Assembly: GCF_937129525.1 (NCBI RefSeq)
Contig: NZ_CAKZNK010000034.1
Span: forward strand, 1-47,296
From: an uncultured Chloroflexus sp.
GTDB taxonomy: Bacteria > Chloroflexota > Chloroflexia > Chloroflexales > Chloroflexaceae
Reading direction: 5' to 3'
DNA length: 47,296 bases
Shown in pieces: positions 40,823 to 47,296 of the stretch (the first letter of the stretch is position 1; each line of letters begins with the position of its first letter). Position numbers and translations under genes: made by a program. A model generated the notes under the pieces. That model was not told where the DNA came from. It searched no databases and worked only from the letters and a program-made list of their open reading frames with translations.

Positions 40823-41536
40823 TTAGCTGGCAATGTCGCCCCAGATCAATTCGGCAATATGGGTCGGCACGGTAATTGACAACCCGGGACGCTGCAAGGT
40901 GACGCCAATGGACGCGATGTTATCGGTAATCGTAAATTCGGCGTCTGGCACCAGTCCGTTAGCTTCTAAAAATGCGACAATTGGTGTCTCTTCTTCGGCC
41001 TCTTCGGCAATGCGACGGATCGTGAAGACCTGACCGGGTTGCGCTGTATCGAGCCGGGTATTGCCGGCGTAGACCTCATTTTGACCAGGGATTGGATTAC
41101 CGTGGGGGCATGTTGTGGCCTGCCCGACCAGCGCCATAATCCGCTCTTCCATAACCGGAGAGAGGGCGTGTTCCAGGCGCACTGCCTCTTCGTGAATCAG
41201 ATGCCACGGCAATCCCATAACATCAACGAGAAATCGTTCGAGAATTCGGTGCCGACGTACCATTGCCTCGGCCAGTTGGAGGCCGGTTTGTGTCAATGTG
41301 ATTTCGCCATGGGCGTTACGCTCGATGAATCCCTTCTCAAGCAGGCGCGAAACGACATGGGTCACGGTTGGCGGTTGTACTTTCATCCAGCGAGCCAGCC
41401 GGGCCGCAATGACCGGCTCGTTGCGCGCTGCCAGATAGTAGATGACTTCAAGATATTCGCGTTCTTTCGCGGTTGGCTCGCCAGCGGCGCTGATCTGCCG
41501 GCGTCGTAGGGCTGTGACCGGTTGCGAGTGGCTCAT
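40823..41536 (-). CDS. DtxR/MntR-family metal-dependent transcriptional regulator
   Basis: 237 residues. N-terminal winged helix (about 22-75; EREYLEVIYYLAARN, VQPPTVTHVVSRLLEKGFIERNAHGEITLT), dimerisation/metal-binding domain (about 85-145; RRHRILERFLVDVMG, HEEAVRLEHALSPVMEERI) with His, Glu and Cys ligands (CPHGNPIPG), and a C-terminal FeoA/SH3-like domain (about 155-235). Acts as an iron- or manganese-dependent repressor or activator of metal homeostasis genes. GAGGAG precedes the ATG by 7 bases. First gene of a three-gene operon; the palindromes upstream suggest autoregulation. Confidence 0.92.
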   Translation of the reverse strand: MSHSQPVTALRRRQISAAGEPTAKEREYLEVIYYLAARNEPVIAARLARWMKVQPPTVTHVVSRLLEKGFIERNAHGEITLTQTGLQLAEAMVRRHRILERFLVDVMGLPWHLIHEEAVRLEHALSPVMEERIMALVGQATTCPHGNPIPGQNEVYAGNTRLDTAQPGQVFTIRRIAEEAEEETPIVAFLEANGLVPDAEFTITDNIASIGVTLQRPGLSITVPTHIAELIWGDIAS

Positions 41537-41555
41537 GGCTGTCTCCTCTGCGCTG

Positions 41556-41573
41556 GCATGGTAACTACCATGC
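41556..41573. promoter_or_regulatory. Palindrome in the dtxR leader
   Basis: GCATGGTA-AC-TACCATGC (41556-41573): perfect 8-bp arms with a 2-base centre, located 20-37 bases upstream of the dtxR start on its transcribed leader. Could be a metal-regulator operator or a leader hairpin that limits translation. Confidence 0.6.
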
Positions 41574-41605
41574 GTTGAGGCGCGAGTGTGCCGTTTGGTG
41601 GGGCT

Positions 41606-41624
41606 TCACTCACCTGATGAGTGA
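41606..41624. promoter_or_regulatory. Second palindrome, candidate DtxR operator
   Basis: TCACTCA-N5-TGAGTGA (41606-41624), perfect 7-bp arms, between the -10 and the start codon. Its position downstream of the promoter fits repression by roadblock. Confidence 0.55.
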
Positions 41625-41645
41625 TGTATTGTTACGTTGTTATTC

Positions 41646-41654
41646 ATTATAACA
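41646..41654 (-). promoter_or_regulatory. Extended -10 promoter of the dtxR operon
   Basis: TGTTATAAT on the minus strand (41646-41654), full consensus for an extended -10; only a weak -35 upstream. It lies downstream of the small-peptide terminator, so dtxR has its own start. Confidence 0.68.
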
Positions 41655-41701
41655 GACGCGAATGCCCGGCGTCATTAGGAGCGTTATCGCCGACAAAATA
41701 A

Positions 41702-41728
41702 TATTCCCCGCCGGGAAGGCGGGGAATA
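41702..41728 (-). terminator. Terminator after the 14-codon gene
   Basis: Minus strand: perfect 11-bp stem (41718-41728 with 41702-41712), 5-base loop, followed by TTATTTTG. A good intrinsic terminator placed about 35 bases after the peptide stop codon. Confidence 0.85.
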
Positions 41729-41743
41729 CGTTTCGGAGAAGGG

Positions 41744-41786
41744 GTCACCGGTTCGGTAAAGCTTAAGCTACTTTACCAGCGGTGAC
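41744..41786 (-). promoter_or_regulatory. Hairpin overlapping the peptide's last codons and stop
   Basis: Minus strand: GTCACCG (41786-41780) pairs with CGGTGAC (41750-41744), and GGTAAAG (41777-41771) pairs with CTTTACC (41761-41755), with an internal loop of 2 and 4 bases. The terminal loop contains the stop codon TAA (41765-41763). Translation of the last codons would melt it. Confidence 0.65.
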
Positions 41787-41807
41787 ACCCATACGCTTAC
41801 TACTCAT
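41763..41807 (-). CDS. 14-residue peptide gene (MSSKRMGVTAGKVA)
   Basis: The ATG at 41805-41807 is preceded by AAGGAGGTGAT, matching the whole 16S anti-SD, at 8 bases from the core AAGGAGG. The reading frame has 14 codons and a TAA; an ATG at 41811-41813 (MPMSS...) is too close to the Shine-Dalgarno to be used. A consensus promoter lies at 41865-41893 and a terminator at 41702-41728, so a transcript of about 155 bases with nothing else in it is predicted. The peptide is small and basic (Lys, Arg, Lys), with no Cys or signal sequence, and no export or modification genes adjoin it. It could be a signal peptide, a leader peptide for attenuation, or a translated regulatory RNA; I know no homologue. 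The start context and not the protein sequence is the evidence. Confidence 0.7.
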   Translation of the reverse strand: MSSKRMGVTAGKVA

Positions 41808-41864
41808 GGGCATCACCTCCTTCGTGCCTGATCGGCAAGCTATGTTGTTAATATCGACATTGGT

Positions 41865-41893
41865 ACTATACCTAAGGTTGTCGGCAAAGTCAA
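41865..41893 (-). promoter_or_regulatory. Strong promoter of the 14-codon gene
   Basis: Minus strand: TTGACT (41888-41893), exactly 17 bases, TATAGT (41865-41870). The start near 41858 gives a leader of about 50 bases ahead of the Shine-Dalgarno region and ATG at 41807. Confidence 0.82.
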
Positions 41894-41944
41894 GGGTTTT
41901 ACGGTCAGATCTTGCTCTTTTCTTGCCCTGCCGTTTCCTAAAGG

Positions 41945-41953
41945 TGGTATAGT
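41945..41953 (+). promoter_or_regulatory. Extended -10 promoter of the RNase HI gene
   Basis: TGGTATAGT (41945-41953). A TTGCCC 19 bases upstream is a weak -35. Transcription from about 41960 excludes the ATG at 41954 as a start and points to 41993. Confidence 0.6.
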
Positions 41954-41992
41954 ATGCCGCGCGATCTGTCACTGTTTAGATTAAGACCGGGT

Positions 41993-42724
41993 ATGAACCG
42001 AAAACAGAAGTATTACCTCGTTGTGCGGGGTCGTCAGCCGGGATGGTACCGACAATGGTACGGTCAAGATGGCGCTGAAGCGCAGGTGAAAGGGTTTCCC
42101 AATGCGCTTTACAAAGCTTTTCCGTCAGTCGAAGCTGCGCGTGCCTGGGCGGAAACGCTGCCGCCGGCTGATCGCGCGCAGGCCGTGACGTTGCTGCCGC
42201 CGGAGGCAACCGAGCCGGCGAATGATCAGAATGATCAGGCAGATTCGTCGGCTCCGACGGTCGTGATGTATGTCGATGGTAGCGCGCTTGGTAATCCAGG
42301 GCCAGGAGGGTACGGTGTCGTGTTGCGCTACAAGAACCACTACAAAGAGCTTTCCGGCGGGTTTTGTCTCACTACCAACAATCGGATGGAGCTGATGGCT
42401 TGCATTGTCGGTCTGCGCGCGCTGAAGCATCCGTCAAAGGTGATCGTCCACAGCGATTCGGCGTATGTCGTCAACGGAATGCGTGAAGGATGGGCGCAGC
42501 GCTGGCAGGCCAGAAATTGGATGCGCACCGCAACAGAGTCCGCCAGGAACGCCGATCTGTGGGCTGAGTTGTTGCAGTTGTGCGACCTCCATCAGGTTGA
42601 GTTTGTGAAGGTGCCCGGCCATAGCGGTATTCCTGACAACGAACGGTGTCACGAACTGGCCGTTGCGGCTGCGCAACAACCTGATCTGCCGCCTGATGAA
42701 GGGTTTATCGATCCTTCGCAGTGA
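41993..42724 (+). CDS. rnhA: Ribonuclease HI with N-terminal hybrid-binding (viroplasmin) domain
   Basis: 243 residues from the ATG at 41993. The N-terminal 50 residues form the caulimovirus-type RNA-DNA hybrid-binding domain (YYLVVRGRQPGWYRQWYG ... GFPNALYKAFPSVEAARAW). A Pro/Asp-rich linker (about 60-88) leads to the RNase H domain (89-228): Asp95 in YVDGSALGNPG, Glu133 in NNRMELMA, Asp155 in HSDSAYV, His210 in KVPGHSG and Asp215 in GIPDNERCHELA, which complete the catalytic set. It degrades RNA in RNA-DNA hybrids such as R-loops and Okazaki primers. The arrangement is the eukaryote-like RNase H1 form also seen in many bacteria. Divergent from the 14-codon gene. Confidence 0.94.
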   Translation: MNRKQKYYLVVRGRQPGWYRQWYGQDGAEAQVKGFPNALYKAFPSVEAARAWAETLPPADRAQAVTLLPPEATEPANDQNDQADSSAPTVVMYVDGSALGNPGPGGYGVVLRYKNHYKELSGGFCLTTNNRMELMACIVGLRALKHPSKVIVHSDSAYVVNGMREGWAQRWQARNWMRTATESARNADLWAELLQLCDLHQVEFVKVPGHSGIPDNERCHELAVAAAQQPDLPPDEGFIDPSQ

Positions 42725-43229
42725 TTTTTGATGGTGTTAGTTGTGGCACTCCGCAGCGGCTAACGCCGCGCAGTTTCTCGGACAGATCCGCCTACCTGCG
42801 AGCCTGACTCTCAACGGATCTGTCCAAATCGGTTCGAGATGGTGATCGCGGTGGTGTGGTCTCGGTCGAGCGAGAGACCACACGCGCAATCAGTCCGGCG
42901 ATTCGCCACTATCTCGTCTTGAACGATGCGCCTCTTCAGCTCGCGCTCCCGGCGCACTGCTGCGCAATCAGTCTGTCAGTTTACCCCGATAGCAGCGTCT
43001 AGCGCCGCCTTGCGCTGCGCGAGCGTCCAGACGAGAGATGCAGAATGCGGTAACCCCCCGCTGTTCGCCGCGCTGAAAGTGCATCACTGCGCTATGGAGG
43101 TGTTGATGACAGTGTTGGTACGATCCGCGCAGCCTACCGTCAATGTTCAATATGCTGGCGAACGTCAATGCGAAACCCGCCTGCCCGCTTCCTCTCCAGG
43201 GCAGCAATGTGCCGCAGGTTCCCCAACGT
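42725..43229. other. Intergenic region with three inverted repeats, no gene
   Basis: 505 bases between rnhA and fabZ. Inverted repeats: GCGGC-TAAC-GCCGC (42756-42769), a perfect 11-bp repeat with 24-base loop (42780-42790 with 42815-42825), and a perfect 10-bp repeat with a 10-base loop (42854-42863 with 42874-42883). The first could end rnhA (followed by AGTTT). The plus-strand open frame across 42926-43384 overlaps fabZ and is not family-like. 42890-43229 shows nothing else. Confidence 0.55.
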
Positions 43230-43661
43230 TTACTTTGGATCGGTCAGCGCAAACAACAGTTCAGCTTCACACGCTACCTGATCGGCAACCGTGGCGCGCG
43301 CCATCCCCTTTCCGATCCCGCGTCGCATTCGTTCAAGCTGAACTTCAAGTCGAAGTGTATCACCGGGACGCACGACTCGCTTGAAGCGCGCGCTATCGAC
43401 TCCGGCAAAGAGCGCCAGTTTGCCGGCATGTTCCGGTTGACTCAGCGCGGCGACGGCGCCGGTTTGGGCTAACGCTTCGAGTATCAAGACACCGGGCATG
43501 ATCGGGTTACCCGGAAAATGACCTTGAAAGTAAGGTTCATTCGCCGATACCAGCTTCTCGCCGACTGCGCGGACGCCTGGTTCTAACTCGACGATTCGAT
43601 CAACGAGCAAGAAAGGATAGCGATGCGGGATCAGCGCCATAATCTCTTGAATTGACAGCAT
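43230..43661 (-). CDS. fabZ: 3-hydroxyacyl-ACP dehydratase FabZ
   Basis: 143 residues, standard length. Hot-dog fold enzyme removing water from 3-hydroxyacyl-ACP in fatty acid elongation. N-terminus [23 protein letters not shown], catalytic His48 in [21 protein letters not shown] with Glu62, and [25 protein letters not shown] precedes the ATG at about 9 bases. It begins 30 bases after the methyltransferase stop, so the two share a transcript, but the functional link is not clear. Confidence 0.95.
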   Translation of the reverse strand: MLSIQEIMALIPHRYPFLLVDRIVELEPGVRAVGEKLVSANEPYFQGHFPGNPIMPGVLILEALAQTGAVAALSQPEHAGKLALFAGVDSARFKRVVRPGDTLRLEVQLERMRRGIGKGMARATVADQVACEAELLFALTDPK

Positions 43662-43691
43662 GTTTGAAAGCTCCTTTGCCGGTGAAACCGC

Positions 43692-44453
43692 TTAACGACG
43701 CGGCGAAGCGACTGCAATCAGGCGTGGACTGGACGAAGTGTATGGTTCCAAATCGTAATCGCCGTAGATGGCGCGCAGGGTAAAACCGGCTCGCGCCAGC
43801 AGATGCTCAAGCTCGAAACGGTAGAGCCAGCGCATCGTAAACTGCATCGCGCGCCGGGTTAAACTCCCATCAGCAGCCGTTTCGTCATAGATGAACGTGA
43901 CGTGACTGATCTGCTCGGCGGCGTCGCTCTCGATCACGACAAATTTTTGCACGTAACGGCCATCCAGCTCATAGCTGCGTTCGAGTTGCATCCGTCCATC
44001 TTCGCGGCTGATGGTGAGCGGGTCGGGGTTGAAGAGGTCGATGATCAATGTCCCTTTGCGCGTCAGTGTGCGGCGAATGGCCGCTAATGCCGCAAGTTGA
44101 TCCTCGATGGTGGTTAAATGCATGAAAGAATTGACTGCCACAAATGCCAGCGGAAAGTGATTCTCGGGTAACACCATCCCACGTACATCGGCTTCGATCA
44201 GCGTGACCCGATCACTCAGCCCCTCAGCATTCAGCCGTTCACGGGCCAGGGCCAGCATCGCCGGTGATATATCAACGCCGGTGATTCGATAGCCGGCGCT
44301 GGCCAGCGGCAACAACACCCGTCCGGTGCCACACATCACTTCAAGAATGGGATCGCCGGTACGACGCGCCCATTCACGGTAAAAGGGAACATCGTCGTGA
44401 AAATGGCGAAAATCAGCATCGTAGTAACGAGCAAAAGGATCGTAGAGATTCAT
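43692..44453 (-). CDS. Class I SAM-dependent methyltransferase
   Basis: 253 residues from the ATG at 44451-44453, where the family sequence begins (MNLYDPFARYYDADFRHFHDDVPFYREWA); the frame is open 14 codons further without family features. SAM-binding motif I LEVMCGTGRVLLPLA, motif II-like ITGVDISPAMLALARERL, DRVTLIEADVRGM, and the C-terminal beta-hairpin with SRLRFEL-like helices (YRFELEHLLARAGFTLRAIYGDYD). Substrate unknown. No strong ribosome binding site. Upstream of fabZ in the same operon. Confidence 0.88.
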   Translation of the reverse strand: MNLYDPFARYYDADFRHFHDDVPFYREWARRTGDPILEVMCGTGRVLLPLASAGYRITGVDISPAMLALARERLNAEGLSDRVTLIEADVRGMVLPENHFPLAFVAVNSFMHLTTIEDQLAALAAIRRTLTRKGTLIIDLFNPDPLTISREDGRMQLERSYELDGRYVQKFVVIESDAAEQISHVTFIYDETAADGSLTRRAMQFTMRWLYRFELEHLLARAGFTLRAIYGDYDLEPYTSSSPRLIAVASPRR

Positions 44454-44560
44454 GGGCGTACTTCTGACATTCCCACGGGCAAACAATGGGCGCAAGCACT
44501 CAGAGTCGCTGCGACAGGCGGTATATCCCTATATTGGTCAGCAGTTCAGATGAGCTGCCG

Positions 44561-45055
44561 TTACGGATTGATCAGCAAGAACAATACCCCAAATACCAGA
44601 CCGATAAACATCAAACCAATCAGGCCAAAGGCCAAAATCCGAGGGTCGATAATTGGATCAAAACGTGGCGCGCCGGGCAATTGCGTTGACGATGTGGGCA
44701 GACGCGGGGGTTCCGGTGGTGGCGGTGGAATGCGAAAGACCTCTTCCGGCGTTGATGATGGCAAGCGAAAAACATCGCCTTGCTGCGATGATGAGCTGAA
44801 CGGATCATTCGCCTCTGGCATACGAGGCATACCTGTCCCCTCACCGGCGCGCCGAAGCGCGCCGAAGATGCTGCTCCCAATCGAAATGACGACCATCAAA
44901 ACGATCAGAGTGATAAAGAGTTCGGTAGTGCCGATTTGCAAACCGGTTTGCTGGCTTAACCAGCGCGCCAGCGGCGGTAGAATTGATGGCCCCAGGATGA
45001 ACAATAAAAAGATCAGCCAGCCGATCCAGCCCGATCCACGGCGGCGTTGTTCCAT
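44561..45055 (-). CDS. Hypothetical membrane protein in the sortase operon
   Basis: 164 residues from the ATG at 45053-45055, preceded by AAAGGGGG at 5 bases; further upstream in-frame starts fall inside the sortase. Three membrane helices: about 8-28 (GWIGWLIFLLFILGPSILPPL), 44-66 and 142-163 at the C-terminus. Between them lies a hydrophilic proline-rich loop (70-130, with STPEEVFRIPPPPPEPPRLP). No family is recognised. It begins 13 bases after the sortase stop, so the two are expressed together and may interact at the membrane. Confidence 0.75.
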   Translation of the reverse strand: MEQRRRGSGWIGWLIFLLFILGPSILPPLARWLSQQTGLQIGTTELFITLIVLMVVISIGSSIFGALRRAGEGTGMPRMPEANDPFSSSSQQGDVFRLPSSTPEEVFRIPPPPPEPPRLPTSSTQLPGAPRFDPIIDPRILAFGLIGLMFIGLVFGVLFLLINP

Positions 45056-45068
45056 AATTCCCCCTTTC

Positions 45069-46142
45069 TTATGAATCGGCGACCGGCGCGGCGCGGACGA
45101 TGAGACGGTGCGAGTAGACCCCAATCGGCACGCAGGTGATCAGGGTGAGGGTTTCGCTACTGGTCGGCGCCAGTACCCACGTCTCATCGGGCAACACAGT
45201 CAAAACTTCCCGTACCACGTAGCGACGGTCGCTACCGTTGACGGTAACCAGTACCTCATCACCGATGGAAATTGCCGGTAATTGGTTAAAGATGATACCA
45301 CGATACCCCACATGGCCGGCAATGACAATATTCCCGTTGACACCGGGATAGCCGCTGATCGGCCAGTAGTGGACAGCGGTGTAGCGGGGCACATCCCAGG
45401 CGCCGAATGAAAACCCGGCGCTGACTACTTCAGTATCAACGCCGATGCGGGGCACGCGCACGCGCGTTGGTCGCAGCGCGGCCCAGGCTACATCCGCGCT
45501 GGTTACCGGTTGTGTTGCCCATTGTGGGGCCGGATGCGCTGCCAGCCAGTCTCGACCGAGATGACCAAGCAATACCTGATAGCGTGGTGGGTTTTGTGGG
45601 TGCCACTCGAAACGGGCACGCTCGAAGTATTGCACCAGGCGGGGCTGGCCGTTTTCATCGATCATTTCAAATGGTTCGGAGAGTGGAAAGCCAAAGGTGG
45701 GGAGGCCGCCATTGCGCCACCAGAACGAACGGAAGGCGCCGCTCAGGCTGTGGCCGGTTTCGGGGAAGAAATCGGCATTGGCCGGGGCAGCAGCCAGTGG
45801 TGTGAAAGCGGCATGTTCGGCATGCGCTGCGGCAGCCCAGCGCCCAAGATGTCCAACCTGCACCAGCGCTAGTTCGGCATGCCATTCGAAACGGGCACGT
45901 TCGAAGTACTGCACCGGACGCCCATCTTCGATGAATACTTCGGTCAACGGATAACCGAAGATCGGTAATCCACCCTGACGGTCGTAGAATTCGCGAAAGG
46001 CGTAGGCCAGCGTGTGACCGGTTTCGCGAAAGAGTATTGGCTTGCCGGCAGCAGTATTGGCGGCAACCGGCAACGGAACGGCGATCAGAACGATTAGCAG
46101 CAGGAACAGGATTAGATGCATAGGTGTGTGATGTTGTTTCAT
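45069..46142 (-). CDS. Class D/E-type sortase with two N-terminal LGFP-like repeats
   Basis: 357 residues from the ATG at 46140-46142 (an ATG 7 codons later is an alternative; neither has a clear ribosome binding site). A signal peptide (about 8-27, ending VAANTAAG) is followed by two copies of a 70-residue module (about 38-100 and 122-195), each with ETGH, GGLP.FG.PL, QYFERARFEWH and GHLGR. The C-terminal sortase domain (about 215-350) has the catalytic His in IAGHVG (near 283), Cys in LTLITCVP (near 340) and Arg in YSHRLIVRA. There is no membrane anchor besides the signal peptide, so the enzyme may be held by its partner protein. Sortases join LPxTG-like proteins to cell wall material; no sorting substrates are in the window. 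Confidence 0.88.
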   Translation of the reverse strand: MKQHHTPMHLILFLLLIVLIAVPLPVAANTAAGKPILFRETGHTLAYAFREFYDRQGGLPIFGYPLTEVFIEDGRPVQYFERARFEWHAELALVQVGHLGRWAAAAHAEHAAFTPLAAAPANADFFPETGHSLSGAFRSFWWRNGGLPTFGFPLSEPFEMIDENGQPRLVQYFERARFEWHPQNPPRYQVLLGHLGRDWLAAHPAPQWATQPVTSADVAWAALRPTRVRVPRIGVDTEVVSAGFSFGAWDVPRYTAVHYWPISGYPGVNGNIVIAGHVGYRGIIFNQLPAISIGDEVLVTVNGSDRRYVVREVLTVLPDETWVLAPTSSETLTLITCVPIGVYSHRLIVRAAPVADS

Positions 46143-46217
46143 AATGTCGCAGGCGGCAGGCGCAAACAGTCCTGGACTCGTGGATGCGAGTGTTTTATCA
46201 TCGATATGCATTATGCA

Positions 46218-47296
46218 TTATGAGTCTTCAAGCGCGCCGGCTGCCAGCGTCAGCAGGAGCAGTGCCTGCATCCCGCGACTAAGGTTGGCAGGCAAAATGT
46301 ATTCGTCAGTGCGATGGGCATTCCCGCCATCGGTCAGGCCGACACATACTGCCGGTATCCCCAGGCTGAGCGGAATATTTGCGTCGGTGCTGCTCTGTTG
46401 AAACGAGATTGGCGCGCCGACGGCTTGGTATGCAGCCACGGCAGCCTGTACCAGTGGGTGCTCGCGCGGAATGGCGCCCGACGGTCGATCACCAACCTTG
46501 CTCAGTTGTAACCGCACCTCAGGCTGCTCGAGCGCAACTTCCTCGACCAGTCGGTACACATCGTTGACCAGATCGGTAAGCGCGGCTGACGATACCGACC
46601 GTAAATCGAGCAGCATACTGGCGTGTTGGGCAATGGTATTAACCGAAGTGCCGCCGCTGATCGTGCCGATATTGAATGTCGTGCGCGGCGAGAATGGCAC
46701 GTTTAGCTCGGTCAGGCGGGCTGCCAGTCGCACCAGGACGTGGATCGCGCTAGGCGTGCCAAAATTACCCCATGAATGACCGCCTGGGCCGATGGCTTCG
46801 ATCCGAAACCGTTGCACCCCGATGGCCTGATGGTGGAGCGAGCCAAAATCACAACCTTCAATCACCACCACCGCGCCAAGACGTGGACGGAGCCGTTCAA
46901 CCACTGCTCGCATGCCGCGCAGATCGCCTAACCCCTCTTCGCCGACATTGGCTACGAACCAGATGTCACTGTCAGTCGTGAGATTGAACTGTTGGAAGAT
47001 TTCGGCCAGTCGTAACAGGCCGGCTACCCCGGCGCTATTGTCACCGATGCCGGGGCCGTATACTCGATCGCCTTCGTAGCGAACAGAGAGATCGGTGTCG
47101 GCGGGGAAGACGGTATCGAGATGGGCCGATACCAGCAGCGCAGGTCGATCGCTGTGACCAGGACGATAACCGTAAACATTGCCCAGCTCATCAATTTCAA
47201 CATTTCGTAGACCGAGCGCGCGCATTCGTTGACTGACAAGCAAAGAACGCGGTCGTTCAGCAAAGGTCGGCGCCGGCACTTGCTGAATTTCAATCG
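46218..47296 (-). CDS. M20-family metallopeptidase (5' end outside the window)
   Basis: The frame runs out of the window at its 5' end: before the apparent start at 47279 the codons read IEIQQV, which continues normal M20 sequence, so the true start lies further on. Metal ligands: His and Asp in LLVSAHLDTVFP, Asp in GPGIGDNSAG, Glu-Glu in NVGEEGLGD, Asp in EGCDFG, and His near the end in GNAHRTDE. The dimerisation lid domain has GPGGHSWGNFG and NTIAQHASMLLDLR. It cleaves di- or tripeptides or a related amide. It is separated from the sortase by 75 bases. Confidence 0.9.
   Translation of the reverse strand, partial: IEIQQVPAPTFAERPRSLLVSQRMRALGLRNVEIDELGNVYGYRPGHSDRPALLVSAHLDTVFPADTDLSVRYEGDRVYGPGIGDNSAGVAGLLRLAEIFQQFNLTTDSDIWFVANVGEEGLGDLRGMRAVVERLRPRLGAVVVIEGCDFGSLHHQAIGVQRFRIEAIGPGGHSWGNFGTPSAIHVLVRLAARLTELNVPFSPRTTFNIGTISGGTSVNTIAQHASMLLDLRSVSSAALTDLVNDVYRLVEEVALEQPEVRLQLSKVGDRPSGAIPREHPLVQAAVAAYQAVGAPISFQQSSTDANIPLSLGIPAVCVGLTDGGNAHRTDEYILPANLSRGMQALLLLTLAAGALEDS

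Noticed and set aside
42926-43384. Plus-strand frame of 152 codons between rnhA and fabZ
   Set aside because: Overlaps fabZ on the other strand by about 150 bases, no ribosome binding site, no family pattern.

Overview
The window looks like a piece of a Chloroflexales chromosome, most plausibly Chloroflexus or a close relative. The grounds are moderately GC-rich housekeeping DNA and a gene repertoire typical of that phylum: Thr/Pro-repeat 'TPTATP' linkers, VanW proteins, LGFP-like repeats on a class D/E-type sortase, Flp pilin, a caulimovirus-type RNase HI, FHA/GAF/cyclase fusions and a CHAT-like protein. This is inference from protein style; no marker rRNA is present. I see no integrase, transposase, prophage or CRISPR array. 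Genes are short operons on both strands, separated by good intrinsic terminators and a number of recognisable sigma-70-like promoters.

Layout. 1-269: 5' end of an Ala/Glu/Pro-repeat protein (minus). 270-1386: AT-rich stretch without a convincing gene. 1387-5966: membrane-anchored CHAT-like protein, kynureninase, a variant DapB, a Crp/Fnr regulator. 6073-10326 (minus): tight operon of a Rab-like small GTPase, a coiled-coil protein, a membrane sensor-like protein with a Thr/Pro linker and SH3-like domain, and a hybrid histidine kinase. 10586-15775: RumA/TrmA-type RNA methyltransferase, DUF333 lipoprotein, tRNA-Lys(CTT), VanW protein. 15966-19578: ArsS radical-SAM enzyme with its usual glycosyltransferase partner, GNAT, Bcr/CflA-type MFS. 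19579-25386: SRPBCC protein, DUF92 membrane kinase-like protein, PspC protein, macrodomain hydrolase, RsfS with a small membrane protein, SDR, PAS-STAS (RsbR-like) protein. 25502-31598: NAD-epimerase with a DUF190-CBS protein, small FHA protein, lipoprotein, DHA2 MFS, and a short Flp pilin gene. 32322-36661: DegS-type histidine kinase, divergent LysR regulator, UvrD/PcrA helicase. 36955-41536: MBL hydrolase, then a DtxR - FHA/GAF/adenylate cyclase - RicT operon. 41700-42724: a 14-codon gene with unusually good expression signals, divergent from RNase HI. 43230-47296: FabZ with a methyltransferase, sortase with a membrane partner, and a 5'-truncated M20 peptidase.

The best candidates for something undescribed are two. 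First, the 14-residue peptide gene (41763-41807): promoter with a 17-bp spacer, a Shine-Dalgarno matching the whole anti-SD, a hairpin overlapping the stop codon, and an intrinsic terminator. Second, the four-gene GTPase/coiled-coil/membrane-sensor/kinase operon, whose GTPase lacks the catalytic Gln of the DxxGQ motif and whose two middle proteins share a short N-terminal motif. Other points worth a look: a DapB missing the catalytic His pair, a degenerate membrane-bound CHAT fold, an extended -10 nonamer repeated in front of three unrelated genes, a promoter embedded in a terminator, and several unexplained large inverted repeats in intergenic DNA.

All calls come from reading the sequence and from family knowledge; no database search was run.
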